From the NCBI RefSeq assembly GCF_015265435.1, contig NZ_JABJWH010000016.1:47443-111442 (forward strand): a stretch of 64,000 nt of DNA, given 5' to 3'. This DNA comes from Alloalcanivorax profundimaris. GTDB taxonomy: Bacteria; Pseudomonadota; Gammaproteobacteria; Pseudomonadales; Alcanivoracaceae. A program made the translations under genes and the position numbers. The notes below the pieces were generated by a model, which was given only the letters and a program-made list of their open reading frames with translations, was not told where the DNA came from and did not search any database. Positions within the stretch are counted from its first letter, which is position 1, and each line of letters starts with the position of its first letter. Shown piece by piece: positions 46,716 through 55,943 of the stretch.

Positions 46716-47059
46716 GCCGGCGCCTCGGCGCGGCCCACCCAGATTTCCTCGCCGCGCACTTCCAGGGGCACGGCGGTGAGGGCGTCGCCGCTGCAGGGGC
46801 CGGACAGGCAGTGGCCGTTCTCCGGCTCGAACAGGGCGCCGTGGTTGGCGCACACCAGGAAACGGCCTTCGTCGTCCATGAACTGGTCGGGCATGAAGTT
46901 CAGCTCGATGCCCAGGTGCGGGCACCAGTTCAGGTAGGCGTGGAACTGGCCGTCGAATTTAACCACCACCACCGCCTGGTCGCCGACCTGGAATTCCCGG
47001 GCGCTTTCGTCGGCCACGTCATGCACCGAGCACACCGCCCGCAGATCGTCCCCGCTCAT
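46712..47059 (-). CDS. Small Rieske [2Fe-2S] protein
   Basis: A 115-residue single Rieske domain with both cluster motifs, C-P-H-L-G (Cys-x-His) and C-A-N-H-G-A-L-F (Cys-x2-His). Resembles NirD-like or biphenyl-dioxygenase-type ferredoxins. No reductase or oxygenase lies nearby; it is locked by 4-base overlaps between an adenosine-kinase-like gene and srkA. Electron partner unknown. Confidence 0.9.
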   Translation of the reverse strand: MSGDDLRAVCSVHDVADESAREFQVGDQAVVVVKFDGQFHAYLNWCPHLGIELNFMPDQFMDDEGRFLVCANHGALFEPENGHCLSGPCSGDALTAVPLEVRGEEIWVGRAEAPA

Positions 47060-48060
47060 TCGCCCAGTACCTGTCGGCGGATTTCCAGGTGCGCTTCGGC
47101 GGGCAGACGCGGGCCGAACTCGCGGATCAGCCGGGCGCAGGCGGTGCTCGCCAGGCGGCCGGCGGTGGGGAAGTCATGGCCCTGGGTGAGGGCGTACAGG
47201 AACGCCCCCGCGAACATGTCGCCGGCGCCGTTGGTGTCCACCGGCTTCACCGGTTCCGCTTCCACGTGGTGGGTGTTCTCGCCGTCCCAGAGCAGGGCGC
47301 CGCGGGCCCCCAGGGTCATGGCCAGGCCGTTGCAGACCGGTTTGAGGGCTTCCAGGGCCGCTTCCGGGGAATCGGTGCCGGTGAAGCCCAGGGCCTCGGC
47401 CTCGTTGCAGAACAGCAGGTCCACGCCGGTGCCCAGCATCTCCACCAGGCCGTCGCGGAACAATTGCACCATGGCCGGGTCGGAAAAGGTCAGCGAGGTT
47501 CGCACGCCATGTCGCTCCGCCAGTTCGCGCAGGCGAACGGCGGCGGCGCGGGCGCTGTCGGAACTGACCAGATAGCCTTCCAGGTACACATAGCGGGAGG
47601 CGGCGATGGCGTCCTCGTTCAGTTCGCTCTCACCGACGAACTGGGAGATGCCGAGGAAGCTGTTCATGGTGCGTTCCGCGTCCGGAGTGATCATCACCAG
47701 GCATTTGCCGGAGGTGCCGGCTTCGCGGTCGCCGTCCATGTTGGTGTCGACGCCGGCGGCGTGCAGGGCGTCCACGAAAAAGGTACCGGTGTCATCATCG
47801 GCCACCTTGCAGGCGTAGTAACCGCGGCCGCCGAAGTACCGGGTGGCCACCACGGTGTTACAGGCGGAACCGCCGCAGGTATGGTTATGCGGGTCGGCCT
47901 CGCCGGCCAGGGCGTCCAGAAGCTCCTTCTGGCGGGCCTCGTCAACCAGGGTCATCAGCCCCTTGCCCAGGTCCATGCGGGCGAGGAACTCGTCGCTGAC
48001 CTCGATTTCGGTATCCACCAAGGCGTTGCCGATGGCGTACACGTCGTATTTCTTTTCCAT
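47056..48060 (-). CDS. Adenosine kinase-like PfkB sugar kinase
   Basis: Ribokinase-superfamily enzyme of 334 residues: N-terminal G-N-A-L-V-D-T-E, substrate motif C-G-G-S-A-C-N-T-V-V-A and the anion hole/catalytic D-T-N-G-A-G-D-M-F-A-G-A. This form is usually annotated adenosine kinase in gammaproteobacteria, but other nucleosides or sugars are possible. First gene of a three-gene overlapping cluster (kinase, Rieske, srkA), transcribed away from mrcB. Confidence 0.9.
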   Translation of the reverse strand: MEKKYDVYAIGNALVDTEIEVSDEFLARMDLGKGLMTLVDEARQKELLDALAGEADPHNHTCGGSACNTVVATRYFGGRGYYACKVADDDTGTFFVDALHAAGVDTNMDGDREAGTSGKCLVMITPDAERTMNSFLGISQFVGESELNEDAIAASRYVYLEGYLVSSDSARAAAVRLRELAERHGVRTSLTFSDPAMVQLFRDGLVEMLGTGVDLLFCNEAEALGFTGTDSPEAALEALKPVCNGLAMTLGARGALLWDGENTHHVEAEPVKPVDTNGAGDMFAGAFLYALTQGHDFPTAGRLASTACARLIREFGPRLPAEAHLEIRRQVLGE

Positions 48061-48172
48061 GGGGACTCCGAACTCGCTTGCGAAGGGGCCTATTATGGTG
48101 ACGCCATCTAACAGTGTAAAACCGGAACGGCGCCCGTAGGCGGTTCACCGGTGTCTCTCTATACTCGCGGCC

Positions 48173-50491
48173 ATGGCGAAGAAAGCGAAAACATCGAAAA
48201 AGCGGAAACCCTCCGCGAAGCAGCGGCAACGCCGCTGGTGGAGCTGGCGCTTCATCGGCAAGCTGGCGCTGGTGGGGCTGGTGCTGGCGGCCGCCGGGCT
48301 GGTGTATCTGGATGCCTATGTGCGTGACCGTTTCGACAGTCACGTCTGGCAGTTGCCGGCGCGGGTCTATGCCCGGCCGGTGGAGCTCTACCCCGGTCGG
48401 GTGCTGTCGCGCAACGACATGCTCAAGCTGCTGGAGCTGATGCGCTACCGGCGCGCCGGCGGCGCGCCCACGCCGGGCAGCTACAGCACCGACGGCAACA
48501 CCCTGGTGATCCATACCCGCGGGTTCCGCGACAGCGACGGCGGCGAACCCTCGGAGCGCCTGCGGGTATCGTTGAGCGGCGGGCGCATCAGCGCCCTGCG
48601 TGGCGGTGACGGCGACTCGGTGGCGCGGCTGGAGCCGCTGCAGATCGGCAGCATCCACCCGGGCCACACCGAGGACCGGGTGTTCGTGCCCCTGGACCGG
48701 GTGCCGCCCATGCTGGTGCGGATGCTGATCGCCACCGAGGACCGGGATTTCTACGACCACCACGGCGTTTCCCCACGTGGTCTGGCGCGGGCCATGGTCG
48801 CCAACGTCAAGGCCGGCGGCCTGGTGCAGGGCGGCAGCACCCTGACCCAGCAGTTGGTGAAGAACTTCTGGCTCACCCAGGATCGCACCCTGGCCCGCAA
48901 GCTGGTGGAAATGCCCATGGCGGTGCTGCTCGAGCTGCATTACAGCAAGGAGCGGATTCTCGAGGCCTACCTGAACGAGGTGTACCTGGGCCAGGACGGC
49001 AACCGCGCCATCCATGGCATGGGTTTGGGCGCCCAGTTTTATTTCGGCCGCCCGCTGGAGGAGCTGGAACCTCACCAGCTGGCCACCCTGGTGGCGCTGC
49101 TGAAGGGGCCCAGCTACTACGACCCGCGCCGCAACCCGGAGCGCGCCAAGGCGCGCCGGGATATCGTGCTGCGGGTGGCCCGGGACGAAGGCGCCCTCGA
49201 CGAGCAGGCCTACCAGCGCTACAAGGAGCGCGACCTGGAGGTGGTGCCCCGGGGCGTGTCGCCGTTGTACGCCTTCCCGGCCTTCATTGATCTGGTGCGC
49301 CGCCAACTGGCCCGGGATTACCCGCCGGAGGTGCTCGGCGAGGATGGGATGCGCATTCATTCCACCCTGGACGTGCTGGCGCAGCTGGCCTCGGAAAGCG
49401 CCCTGCGCGATCACCTCAACCGCATCGACGGTTCCGGCGAACGCCTGAACGGCTCGGTGGTGGTGGTGGCGCCGTCGCAGGGCGACGTGCTGGCGTTGGT
49501 GAGCAGTCGCAAACCCCGTGACCATGGTTACAACCGGGCGCTGGACGCGGTGCGGCCGATCGGTTCGCTGGTCAAGCCGGCGGTGATGCTGACCGCCCTG
49601 AAACAGCCCAAGCGGTACAGTCTGGCCACGCCGATCCCCGATGAACCGATCAGCGTGCCGATGCCCAACGGCACCACCTGGACGCCGCAGAATTTCAGCG
49701 GCGAATCCCACGGCCCGATTCCCTTGTTGGACGCCCTGGTACACTCGCGCAACCAGGCCACCGTGCAACTGGGCATGGAGGTGGGGCCGGGCAAGGTGGT
49801 CCGGACCCTGGATCAGCTCGGCGTGCAACGCAAGGTGCCGGCCTACCCCAGCATCCTGCTGGGCAGCATCGACATGACCCCTTTCGAGGTGGCCATGTGG
49901 TACCAGCCCCTGGCCACCGGCGGCTTCGCCACGCCGCTGCGTTCGATCACCGACGTGCTCGACAAGGACGGCGAGCCGCTGGCGCGCTACCCGGTGGAAA
50001 CCCGCGAAGTGATCGATTCCGGCCCGGCCTTCCTGACCCAGTGGGCGATGCAGCAGGTAGTGAACGAGGGCACCGGCCGTGGCGCCCGCAAGGTGCTGCC
50101 GCCGGACCTGCGCGTGGCCGGCAAGACCGGCACCAGCGATGAGTACCGCGACGCCTGGTTCGCCGGTTTCTCCGGCAATCACCTGGCGGTGGTGTGGGTG
50201 GGCCGCGACAACAACCAGAACGCCCAGGTCACCGGTGCCACCGGGGCGTTGCCGGTGTGGAGCCAGCTGATGTCGTCGCTGCCGCAGACCAGCCTGCCGG
50301 AGGCGCCGCCCCCCGGCGTGGAAATGGTGTGGATGGACCCGGCCGGTGACAAGACCAGCGGTGAAGGCTGCGCCGGCGCCCGGCGCTACCCGATGCTGGA
50401 AGCCTCGATTCCGGAGAAAAGCGACGGCTGCGGCAGCGTGCGCAAGGCCGGCAAGGGCGTGGTGGACTGGTTCAAGGGTTTGTTCAACTGA
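48173..50491 (+). CDS. mrcB: Bifunctional penicillin-binding protein 1b
   Basis: Class A PBP that polymerises and cross-links peptidoglycan. The 772 residues have a basic cytosolic head, one membrane anchor (about 26-46), the UB2H-like domain that binds LpoB in E. coli, glycosyltransferase motifs E-D-R-D-F-Y-D-H-H-G and Q-G-G-S-T-L-T-Q-Q-L-V-K-N, and transpeptidase motifs S-L-V-K (nucleophile Ser in R-P-I-G-S-L-V-K-P), S-R-N and K-T-G-T-S. ATG 48173 begins with a run of Lys. Convergent with the EcsC gene across a REP pair. Confidence 0.97.
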   Translation: MAKKAKTSKKRKPSAKQRQRRWWSWRFIGKLALVGLVLAAAGLVYLDAYVRDRFDSHVWQLPARVYARPVELYPGRVLSRNDMLKLLELMRYRRAGGAPTPGSYSTDGNTLVIHTRGFRDSDGGEPSERLRVSLSGGRISALRGGDGDSVARLEPLQIGSIHPGHTEDRVFVPLDRVPPMLVRMLIATEDRDFYDHHGVSPRGLARAMVANVKAGGLVQGGSTLTQQLVKNFWLTQDRTLARKLVEMPMAVLLELHYSKERILEAYLNEVYLGQDGNRAIHGMGLGAQFYFGRPLEELEPHQLATLVALLKGPSYYDPRRNPERAKARRDIVLRVARDEGALDEQAYQRYKERDLEVVPRGVSPLYAFPAFIDLVRRQLARDYPPEVLGEDGMRIHSTLDVLAQLASESALRDHLNRIDGSGERLNGSVVVVAPSQGDVLALVSSRKPRDHGYNRALDAVRPIGSLVKPAVMLTALKQPKRYSLATPIPDEPISVPMPNGTTWTPQNFSGESHGPIPLLDALVHSRNQATVQLGMEVGPGKVVRTLDQLGVQRKVPAYPSILLGSIDMTPFEVAMWYQPLATGGFATPLRSITDVLDKDGEPLARYPVETREVIDSGPAFLTQWAMQQVVNEGTGRGARKVLPPDLRVAGKTGTSDEYRDAWFAGFSGNHLAVVWVGRDNNQNAQVTGATGALPVWSQLMSSLPQTSLPEAPPPGVEMVWMDPAGDKTSGEGCAGARRYPMLEASIPEKSDGCGSVRKAGKGVVDWFKGLFN

Positions 50492-50515
50492 CCACCGGGG
50501 TGGGGCCATGCCGGG

Positions 50516-50591
50516 AGCATCGCGGCTGAAGTCGCTCCTACGAAGTCGCTCCTACAATGGTGATCGTAGGAGCGGCTTCAGCCGCGATGCT
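50516..50591. repeat. REP-like palindrome pair between convergent mrcB and the EcsC gene
   Basis: AGCATCGCGGCTGAAG(T)CGCTCCTAC (from 50516) and GTAGGAGCGGCTTCAGCCGCGATGCT (50566-50591) are near-perfect inverted arms. An extra partial GAAGTCGCTCCTAC copy follows the left arm. Same family as 45654-45716. The stop codon of the EcsC gene lies in the right arm. Confidence 0.85.
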
Positions 50592-51423
50592 GTTGGCGGG
50601 CCGCCTGTTTTTCGAACTCCGCGCGGATCGCCTCGGCGCCGTAGCTGGCCTCCAGGCGCTTCACGGTGAAGTGGCCCAGGGCCATGTCCTGGTAGAAGTC
50701 GGTGAACAGCGCGTTCAGGGTGGCGCCGGTGGCGGCGCCGATAATCGGTACCGCCTGGGCCGCCACCTTGTTGGTGATCACCACGCCGAAGCGCTCCGCC
50801 ACCCGCTCGAGCAAACGCGCCATCCATTTGCCCGCCTGGCTGGACGTCATCAGGTTGGCGGTCTGGCCGGCGCCCTGGCGGGCGGCGATCTCCGCCAGTT
50901 CCCGGGACAGCTGGTTCATGGCCTGGGTGGCGAAGCCGCGGGCCATGTAATAGCCGGTCTCCGCCGCGTCGTCCTGGTCCGAGGGGCCGCCCATGGCGAA
51001 CACTTCCAGGCAGGCGGCCTTGGTGTCCAGGTCGGTGAGGTCGAAGCCCTCGGCCCGGGCCACGTCCGCCACCGCGCGCATCATCAGGGTGGTGGACACC
51101 GGCAATTCCGCCAGCAGGGAGGTCAGGCCGAAAGCGCCGCCCACTGCCCCGGATGCCGCCGCGTAGAGTTTGTGCCGGCGGGTCGAGGCGGCGGTGTGGG
51201 GCTGGTTGTCCAGGCTCCACAGGGCGGCGTCCACGGCTTTGCCCAGGGCCGTCTCCACGGCGTCGTTGATGCGCTCGGAGGCGGCGGCGGGCAGCCGTTT
51301 CACCGCGCCCTCGATGGGCGAGCCGATCAGGTTGGAGAGCCGGGCGGTGACGCTGGGCGCGGTCAGCAGGGCGACGGCCTTTTTCAGCGCCGCGTGGTCC
51401 TCGGGATGGTCGCGAATGTCCAT
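50578..51423 (-). CDS. EcsC-family protein
   Basis: A 281-residue protein with the EcsC core: helices around G-A-V-G-G-A-F-G-L-T-S-L-L-A-E-L-P-V-S-T-T-L-M-M-R-A-V-A-D-V-A, E-V-F-A-M-G-G, and a late glycine-rich V-P-I-I-G-A-A-T-G-A-x-L-N-x-L-F. Function is not established for this family; weakly membrane-associated helices are likely. The last residues (Q-H-R-G) and stop come from the REP repeat. It is divergent from the lipoprotein gene. Confidence 0.88.
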   Translation of the reverse strand: MDIRDHPEDHAALKKAVALLTAPSVTARLSNLIGSPIEGAVKRLPAAASERINDAVETALGKAVDAALWSLDNQPHTAASTRRHKLYAAASGAVGGAFGLTSLLAELPVSTTLMMRAVADVARAEGFDLTDLDTKAACLEVFAMGGPSDQDDAAETGYYMARGFATQAMNQLSRELAEIAARQGAGQTANLMTSSQAGKWMARLLERVAERFGVVITNKVAAQAVPIIGAATGATLNALFTDFYQDMALGHFTVKRLEASYGAEAIRAEFEKQAARQQHRG

Positions 51424-51530
51424 GGAATGTCCGGTGTGCTGGTCGGGTCACAACTGTAGCCGTGGCCAACGGCGAGGAAAAGCGGGAGAATCCGCCCATT
51501 CCCAGCGATCGCAAAACGAGGACTGCAACG

Positions 51531-51980
51531 ATGCTGCACGGACCGGTTCGATTGATTCTCCTGGCGGCGCTGCTGGCGTCCGGCTGTTCGGTGATGCCGC
51601 CGGCGGAGGACGCCCAGACGCCGGTCACCGCCGATACGGAACTGGCTGGCTCGCCGGCGATGTCGCTGCTGGAGCGCGCCGGCCAGGCCCGCGACCAGGG
51701 GCGCATGGCCGCCGCCGGCCGTTACCTGGAGCGGGCCCTGACCATGGCCCCCAACTCATCCTGGCTGTACCGGGAACTGGCCCTGCTGCGCCTGGAGGAG
51801 GGCGATCCCGGCGCCGCCGAGGGGCTGGCCCGGCGCGCCCTGCGCCTGGCCCCGGACAATGACGATTACCGCGCCGATCTCTGGGAACTGGTGGCCGCCG
51901 CCCGCGCCGAACAGGGCGACCCTGAAGGCGCCGACGCGGCCCGTGATCGGGCGGAAAGCCTGCGGCGGGAACGGGCGTGA
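51531..51980 (+). CDS. Small TPR-type outer-membrane lipoprotein
   Basis: The 149-residue product has a signal peptide ending in the lipobox L-A-S-G-C (Cys near 21), then a linker and about two TPR-like helical repeats (A-x-x-Q-G-R-M-A-A-A-G-R-Y-L-E-R-A-L; G-D-P-G-A-A-E-G-L-A-R-R-A-L-R-L-A-P). ATG 51531 was chosen because the signal peptide begins there. The upstream in-frame start at 51462 would bury it. Partner unknown. It overlaps the YbaK gene by 4 bases. Confidence 0.87.
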   Translation: MLHGPVRLILLAALLASGCSVMPPAEDAQTPVTADTELAGSPAMSLLERAGQARDQGRMAAAGRYLERALTMAPNSSWLYRELALLRLEEGDPGAAEGLARRALRLAPDNDDYRADLWELVAAARAEQGDPEGADAARDRAESLRRERA

Positions 51981-52441
51981 CACCGGCGGTCAAGGCGGCG
52001 GAAAAAGCCGGGGTCGATTTCCAGCTGCACGCCTACGAGCATGACCCCCAGGCCGGGAGCTATGGCCGCGAGGCGGCGGAATGCCTGGGGCTGGCCCCGG
52101 AACGAGTGTTCAAGACGTTGCTGGCGGAGGTGGACGGCAAGGTCCAGGTGGCCATGGTGCCGGTGGACCACAGCCTGGACCTCAAGGCCCTGGCCCGCGC
52201 GGCCGGCGGCAAGAAGGCGGCGATGGTGGACGGTCCCCGGGCGGAACGCCTTACCGGCTATGTGCTGGGCGGGATCAGCCCGCTGGGGCAGAAGAAACGC
52301 CTGCCCCTGTGGCTGGATGACAGCGCCCACCGGCAGCCGAGTCTGTACATGAGCGCCGGCCGGCGCGGCCTGGAGATCGAGATGGCGCCGGCGGACCTGC
52401 TGGCGCTGACCGGCGGCCGGCTGGCGCCATTGGCGCGCTGA
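51977..52441 (+). CDS. ybaK: YbaK/EbsC-type Cys-tRNA(Pro) deacylase
   Basis: Trans-editing hydrolase that removes cysteine wrongly charged on tRNA-Pro by ProRS. The 154 residues include the conserved Lys in V-F-K-T-L-L, V-A-M-V-P-V-D-x-x-L-D-L-K-A-L-A, and the loop G-G-I-S-P-L-G-Q-K-K-R-L-P. GTG start 51977 overlaps the lipoprotein stop. Convergent with hemL; a half REP unit lies between them. Confidence 0.93.
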   Translation: MTPAVKAAEKAGVDFQLHAYEHDPQAGSYGREAAECLGLAPERVFKTLLAEVDGKVQVAMVPVDHSLDLKALARAAGGKKAAMVDGPRAERLTGYVLGGISPLGQKKRLPLWLDDSAHRQPSLYMSAGRRGLEIEMAPADLLALTGGRLAPLAR

Positions 52442-52445
52442 CCTT

Positions 52446-52462
52446 ATCGCGGCTGAAGCGGA
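52446..52462. repeat. Half REP-like unit
   Basis: ATCGCGGCTGAAGCGG matches the left arm of the REP pairs at 45654 and 50516, but no inverted partner follows. Probably a decayed singlet between convergent ybaK and hemL. Confidence 0.55.
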
Positions 52463-52474
52463 GCGCCGCCGTGG

Positions 52475-53761
52475 CTACAGCGCCGCGAACGCCTCCCGCG
52501 CCACGTCCAGGGTGGCGTCGATGTCCTCGTCGCTGTGCGCGATGGACACGAAGCCCGCCTCGAAGGCGCTGGGCGCCAGGTAGACGCCGCGATCCAGCAT
52601 GGCGTTGAAGAAGGTGCCGAAGCGCGCCGGGTCGCAGGCCATCACTTCGTCGAAGCGGGTGATCCGGGTTTGCTCGGTGAAGTAGAGCCCGAACATGCCG
52701 CCCGCCCGGGTGGTGTGGAAGGCGATGCCCGCTTCCCGGGCCACCGTGGCCATGCCCTCGGTGAGCTTCTCGGTCTTCGCCGCCAGTTCCTCGTAGAAAC
52801 CATCGCGGCGCAGTTGCTGGAGCGTGGCCAGGCCGGCGGCCATGGCCACCGGGTTCCCGGACAGGGTGCCGGCCTGGTAGACCGGGCCCAGCGGCGACAG
52901 GTGCTCCATGATCGCTTTCTTGCCGCCCAGGGCGCCCACCGGCATGCCGCCGCCGATGATCTTGCCCAGGGTGGTCAGGTCCGGGGTCACGCCGTAGAAC
53001 GCCTGGGCGCCGCCCAGCGAGACCCGGAAGCCGGTCATCACCTCGTCGAAGATCAGCACCGCGCCGTGCTCGTCGCAGTACTTGCGCAGTGCTTCCAGGA
53101 AGCCCTGGGTGGGCGGCACGCAGTTCATGTTGCCGGCCACCGGCTCCACGATCACCGCGGCGATCTGGTCGCCCTGGGCCTTGAACACTTCCTCCAGGCC
53201 GCCGGCGTCGTTGTAGTTGAGCGTCAGGGTGTCGTCGGTAACCGCCTTGGGCACGCCCGGGGAACTGGGGGTGCCCAGGGTCAGGGCGCCGGAGCCGGCC
53301 TTCACCAACAGGCTGTCCACGTGGCCGTGGTAGCAGCCCTCGAATTTGATGATCTTGTCCCGACCGGTGTAGCCCCGGGCCAGGCGGATGGCGCTCATGG
53401 TGGCCTCGGTGCCGGAGTTGACCATGCGCACCATGTCCATGGAGGGCACCAGCTCGCAGACCAGATCCGCCATGTCCACCTCGGCGGCGGTGGGCGCGCC
53501 GAAGCTGAGGCCGTCGGTCACCGCTTTCCGCACCGCCTCGCGCACCTGCTCGTTGTTGTGGCCGAGGATCATCGGCCCCCAGGACCCCACGTAGTCCACG
53601 TAGCGGTTGTCGTCCTCGTCGTACAGGTAGGGGCCCTCGGCGCGGTGGAAGAACACCGGCGTGCCGCCGACCCCCTTGAAGGCGCGCACCGGGGAGTTCA
53701 CGCCCCCGGGGATGTGCTGCTGGGCGCGACGGAACAACTGCTCGGATTGCGTGCGACTCAT
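52475..53761 (-). CDS. hemL: Glutamate-1-semialdehyde 2,1-aminomutase
   Basis: PLP enzyme making 5-aminolevulinate in the C5 heme pathway. The 428 residues show [43 protein letters not shown] and the PLP-lysine in T-L-G-K-I-I-G-G-G. hemL followed by thiE and thiD is the pseudomonad order. thiE starts on the same strand 764 bases upstream. Confidence 0.97.
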   Translation of the reverse strand: MSRTQSEQLFRRAQQHIPGGVNSPVRAFKGVGGTPVFFHRAEGPYLYDEDDNRYVDYVGSWGPMILGHNNEQVREAVRKAVTDGLSFGAPTAAEVDMADLVCELVPSMDMVRMVNSGTEATMSAIRLARGYTGRDKIIKFEGCYHGHVDSLLVKAGSGALTLGTPSSPGVPKAVTDDTLTLNYNDAGGLEEVFKAQGDQIAAVIVEPVAGNMNCVPPTQGFLEALRKYCDEHGAVLIFDEVMTGFRVSLGGAQAFYGVTPDLTTLGKIIGGGMPVGALGGKKAIMEHLSPLGPVYQAGTLSGNPVAMAAGLATLQQLRRDGFYEELAAKTEKLTEGMATVAREAGIAFHTTRAGGMFGLYFTEQTRITRFDEVMACDPARFGTFFNAMLDRGVYLAPSAFEAGFVSIAHSDEDIDATLDVAREAFAAL

Positions 53762-53877
53762 GGGGACTCCTTGGAAGATGATTGCGGCTCTGGGCGGATT
53801 CCGCCGCGCGTATTCTACTCCCTGCCCGGAATTCTGTCAGACGGGCATGGCACTTTTCCTACTGGAAGACGGCGCGG

Positions 53878-54525
53878 TCAGCGCGCAAACAGGCCGGCCA
53901 GGCGGCGGGCGGCGGCTTCCACGGCGGCGTCGTCCGGGGCGCCGAACAGGCCGTGAATCACCGCCACCGCGTCGGCGCCGGCCTCGATCAGGGTGCCGGC
54001 GTTGTCGGCGTTGACGCCGCCAATGGCCACCAGGGGCTGGCGGAACCGGCGCCGGGCCTCGCGCAGGGTATCCAGGTCCGCCGGTGGCGCCTGGGGCTTG
54101 GTGCGCGACGGGAAGAAGCGGCCCAGGGCCAGGTAGTCGGCGCCCTCGTCGGCGGCGTTTCGGGCCAGGTCCAGGCTGCCGTGGCAGGACACGCCGATCA
54201 GTTTGTCGCCGCCGAGCAACTGGCGGGCGGCGTCGATGCGGCCGTCGCTCTGACCCAGGTGCACGCCGTCCGCTTCCACTTCGGCGGCCAGGGCCGGGTC
54301 GTCGTTGACGATGAACAGGGCGCCGTATTCCTGGCACAGCAGCGCCAGGCGGGCGGCGCGGTGACGGCGGGTGGCGGTGTCGGCGTGTTTGTCTCGGTAC
54401 TGCAGCATGGCGGCACCGCCACGCAGGGCGGCGGCGCCGGCATCCAGGACCCGTTCACCGGGGCACAGATCCGGGTCGGTGACCGCGTACAGGCCGCGCA
54501 CGCGATCGGTTTCGGGAGTGCTCAT
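53878..54525 (-). CDS. thiE: Thiamine-phosphate synthase
   Basis: Couples HMP-PP and thiazole phosphate. The 215-residue barrel has L-Y-A-V-T-D-P, L-Q-Y-R-D-K, N-D-D-P-A-L-A, D-G-V-H-L-G-Q-S-D, the G-R-F-F-P-S-x-T-K phosphate loop and A-I-G-G-V-N. Start ATG 54525 overlaps the thiD stop by 4 bases; the frame upstream is the thiD shadow. No THI-box riboswitch is recognisable near either gene. Confidence 0.96.
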   Translation of the reverse strand: MSTPETDRVRGLYAVTDPDLCPGERVLDAGAAALRGGAAMLQYRDKHADTATRRHRAARLALLCQEYGALFIVNDDPALAAEVEADGVHLGQSDGRIDAARQLLGGDKLIGVSCHGSLDLARNAADEGADYLALGRFFPSRTKPQAPPADLDTLREARRRFRQPLVAIGGVNADNAGTLIEAGADAVAVIHGLFGAPDDAAVEAAARRLAGLFAR

Positions 54526-55289
54526 GGCTGGAACCTCCGGTCGGGAACGAATTGGCCGCCGCCGGGGCGCCAGGCGTTGCGCAGGCCCTCGTGGAGCCAC
54601 GCCTGGGCGGCGCCGGTGGCGTCGTCCAGGGTTTCACCCCGGGCCAGACGGCAGGCCAGGGCGGAGGCCAGGGTGCAGCCGGAGCCGTGGTAGACCTCCG
54701 GCAGGCGCGGCCAGTCCCACTGCCGGCGGCGGTCGCCGTGGAACAGATGGTTGCTGACCTGGTCGGTGTCGTCGTGGGTGCCGGTGACCAGTATGGCCCG
54801 GCCGGTACGCGCGGTCAGCGCCCGGCCGGCGGCGTCCACGCCGCTCTCGCCGCTGAGCTTCTCCGCTTCGGGCAGGTTGGGCGTGAGCACGGTGGTCAGG
54901 GGCGCCAGGCTGTTCAGCATGGCCACGGCCAGGTCGCCCTTGGACAGGCTGCCGCCGGCCTCGGCGGCGAGCACCGGGTCCAGTACCACCGGCACGCCGG
55001 GCAGACGCGCCAGCAGGCGGGCGATCCATTCCACCATTTCCACCGAGCCGGTCATGCCGATCTTCACCGCCTGGTAGTCGTAGTCGGCGAGCAGGGCGTC
55101 CGCCTGGCGCTCCAGCAGCTCGATGGGCGTGAGCTGGAAGCCGGTGACGTTGCGGCTGTTCTGCACCGTCAGGGCGGTGATCAGGGTGCTGGCGAAGCCG
55201 CCCTGGCCGTGGATCGCTTCGATGTCGGCGTGGATGCCGGCGCCCCCGGAGGGGTCATGGCCGGCGATCACCAGAATGTTGGGTTTCAT
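54522..55289 (-). CDS. thiD: HMP kinase / HMP-P kinase
   Basis: Phosphorylates hydroxymethylpyrimidine twice for thiamine. The 255 residues contain I-A-G-H-D-P-S-G-G-A-G-I-x-A-D, K-I-G-M-T-G-S, V-V-L-D-P-V-L-A-A-E-A-G, L-T-P-N-L-P-E-A and the late Y-H-G-S-G-C-T-L-A-S-A-L-A. ATG 55289 begins at the conserved N-terminus. Supplies ThiE with HMP-PP; translationally coupled to thiE. Confidence 0.96.
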   Translation of the reverse strand: MKPNILVIAGHDPSGGAGIHADIEAIHGQGGFASTLITALTVQNSRNVTGFQLTPIELLERQADALLADYDYQAVKIGMTGSVEMVEWIARLLARLPGVPVVLDPVLAAEAGGSLSKGDLAVAMLNSLAPLTTVLTPNLPEAEKLSGESGVDAAGRALTARTGRAILVTGTHDDTDQVSNHLFHGDRRRQWDWPRLPEVYHGSGCTLASALACRLARGETLDDATGAAQAWLHEGLRNAWRPGGGQFVPDRRFQP

Positions 55290-55311
55290 CGTGGGCTCCC
55301 GTGGTCGCCGT

Positions 55312-55734
55312 TCAGAAGGGCCGCACCACCACCAGGATAACAATGGCGATCAGCAACAACACCGGGATTTCATTGAACACCCGGTAGAATTTGTGGCTCT
55401 TGGTGTTGGCGTCGGCGGCGAACTTTTTCAAATAGGCCAGGCACACGTGGTGGTAGCCGATCAGCAGCACCACCAGGGCCAGCTTGGCGTGCATCCAGCC
55501 CTGGGTCTTGTAGTAGTCCCAACGCAGGATCAGCATCCACAGGCCCAGAACCACGGTGGCGATCATGGACGGGTTCATGATGCCCCGGTAGAGCTTGCGC
55601 TCCATGATCTTGAAGCGCTCGCGGCCGGCCTGGTCTTCGGCCATGGCGTGGTAAACGAACAGCCGGGGCAGGTAGAAGATGCCCGCGAACCAGCAGATCA
55701 CGGCGATAATGTGGAAGGCTTTCAGCCACAGCAT
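55312..55734 (-). CDS. hemJ: HemJ-type protoporphyrinogen IX oxidase
   Basis: Integral membrane enzyme of the last steps of heme synthesis in bacteria lacking HemG/HemY. The 140 residues have four membrane segments; conserved H8 in L-W-L-K-A-F-H-I-I-A-V-I-C-W-F-A-G, the R-x-Y/E-x-K-L-Y-R-G-I-M-N-P motif and Lys in W-M-H-A-K-L-A-L-V. It lies next to thiD/thiE/hemL, so two heme genes flank the thiamine pair. ATG 55734. Confidence 0.92.
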   Translation of the reverse strand: MLWLKAFHIIAVICWFAGIFYLPRLFVYHAMAEDQAGRERFKIMERKLYRGIMNPSMIATVVLGLWMLILRWDYYKTQGWMHAKLALVVLLIGYHHVCLAYLKKFAADANTKSHKFYRVFNEIPVLLLIAIVILVVVRPF

Positions 55735-55943
55735 AGGGCGGGTCTCCGGCGCGCGCCGGCGGGGCCGGCGTAGAGGTTGCTTACAAGTTGATCGGGGCGC
55801 GGCATTGGAGTGTTGCCGCTCCGGGGGGCTATACTAAAGCCGTCCGTAATTGATCCCAACATTCTTTCCTGCCCGATCGCCCGCGCGGCGGTCTCGCAAG
55901 CGCGGCCTCGCCGAGCCGCCCGACCCGAACAAAGAGGAGTGCC

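Noticed and set aside
53762..55311. TPP riboswitch near thiE/thiD.
   Set aside because: No CTGAGA...THI-box pattern in the spacers upstream of thiD or thiE, and the genes are tightly packed.
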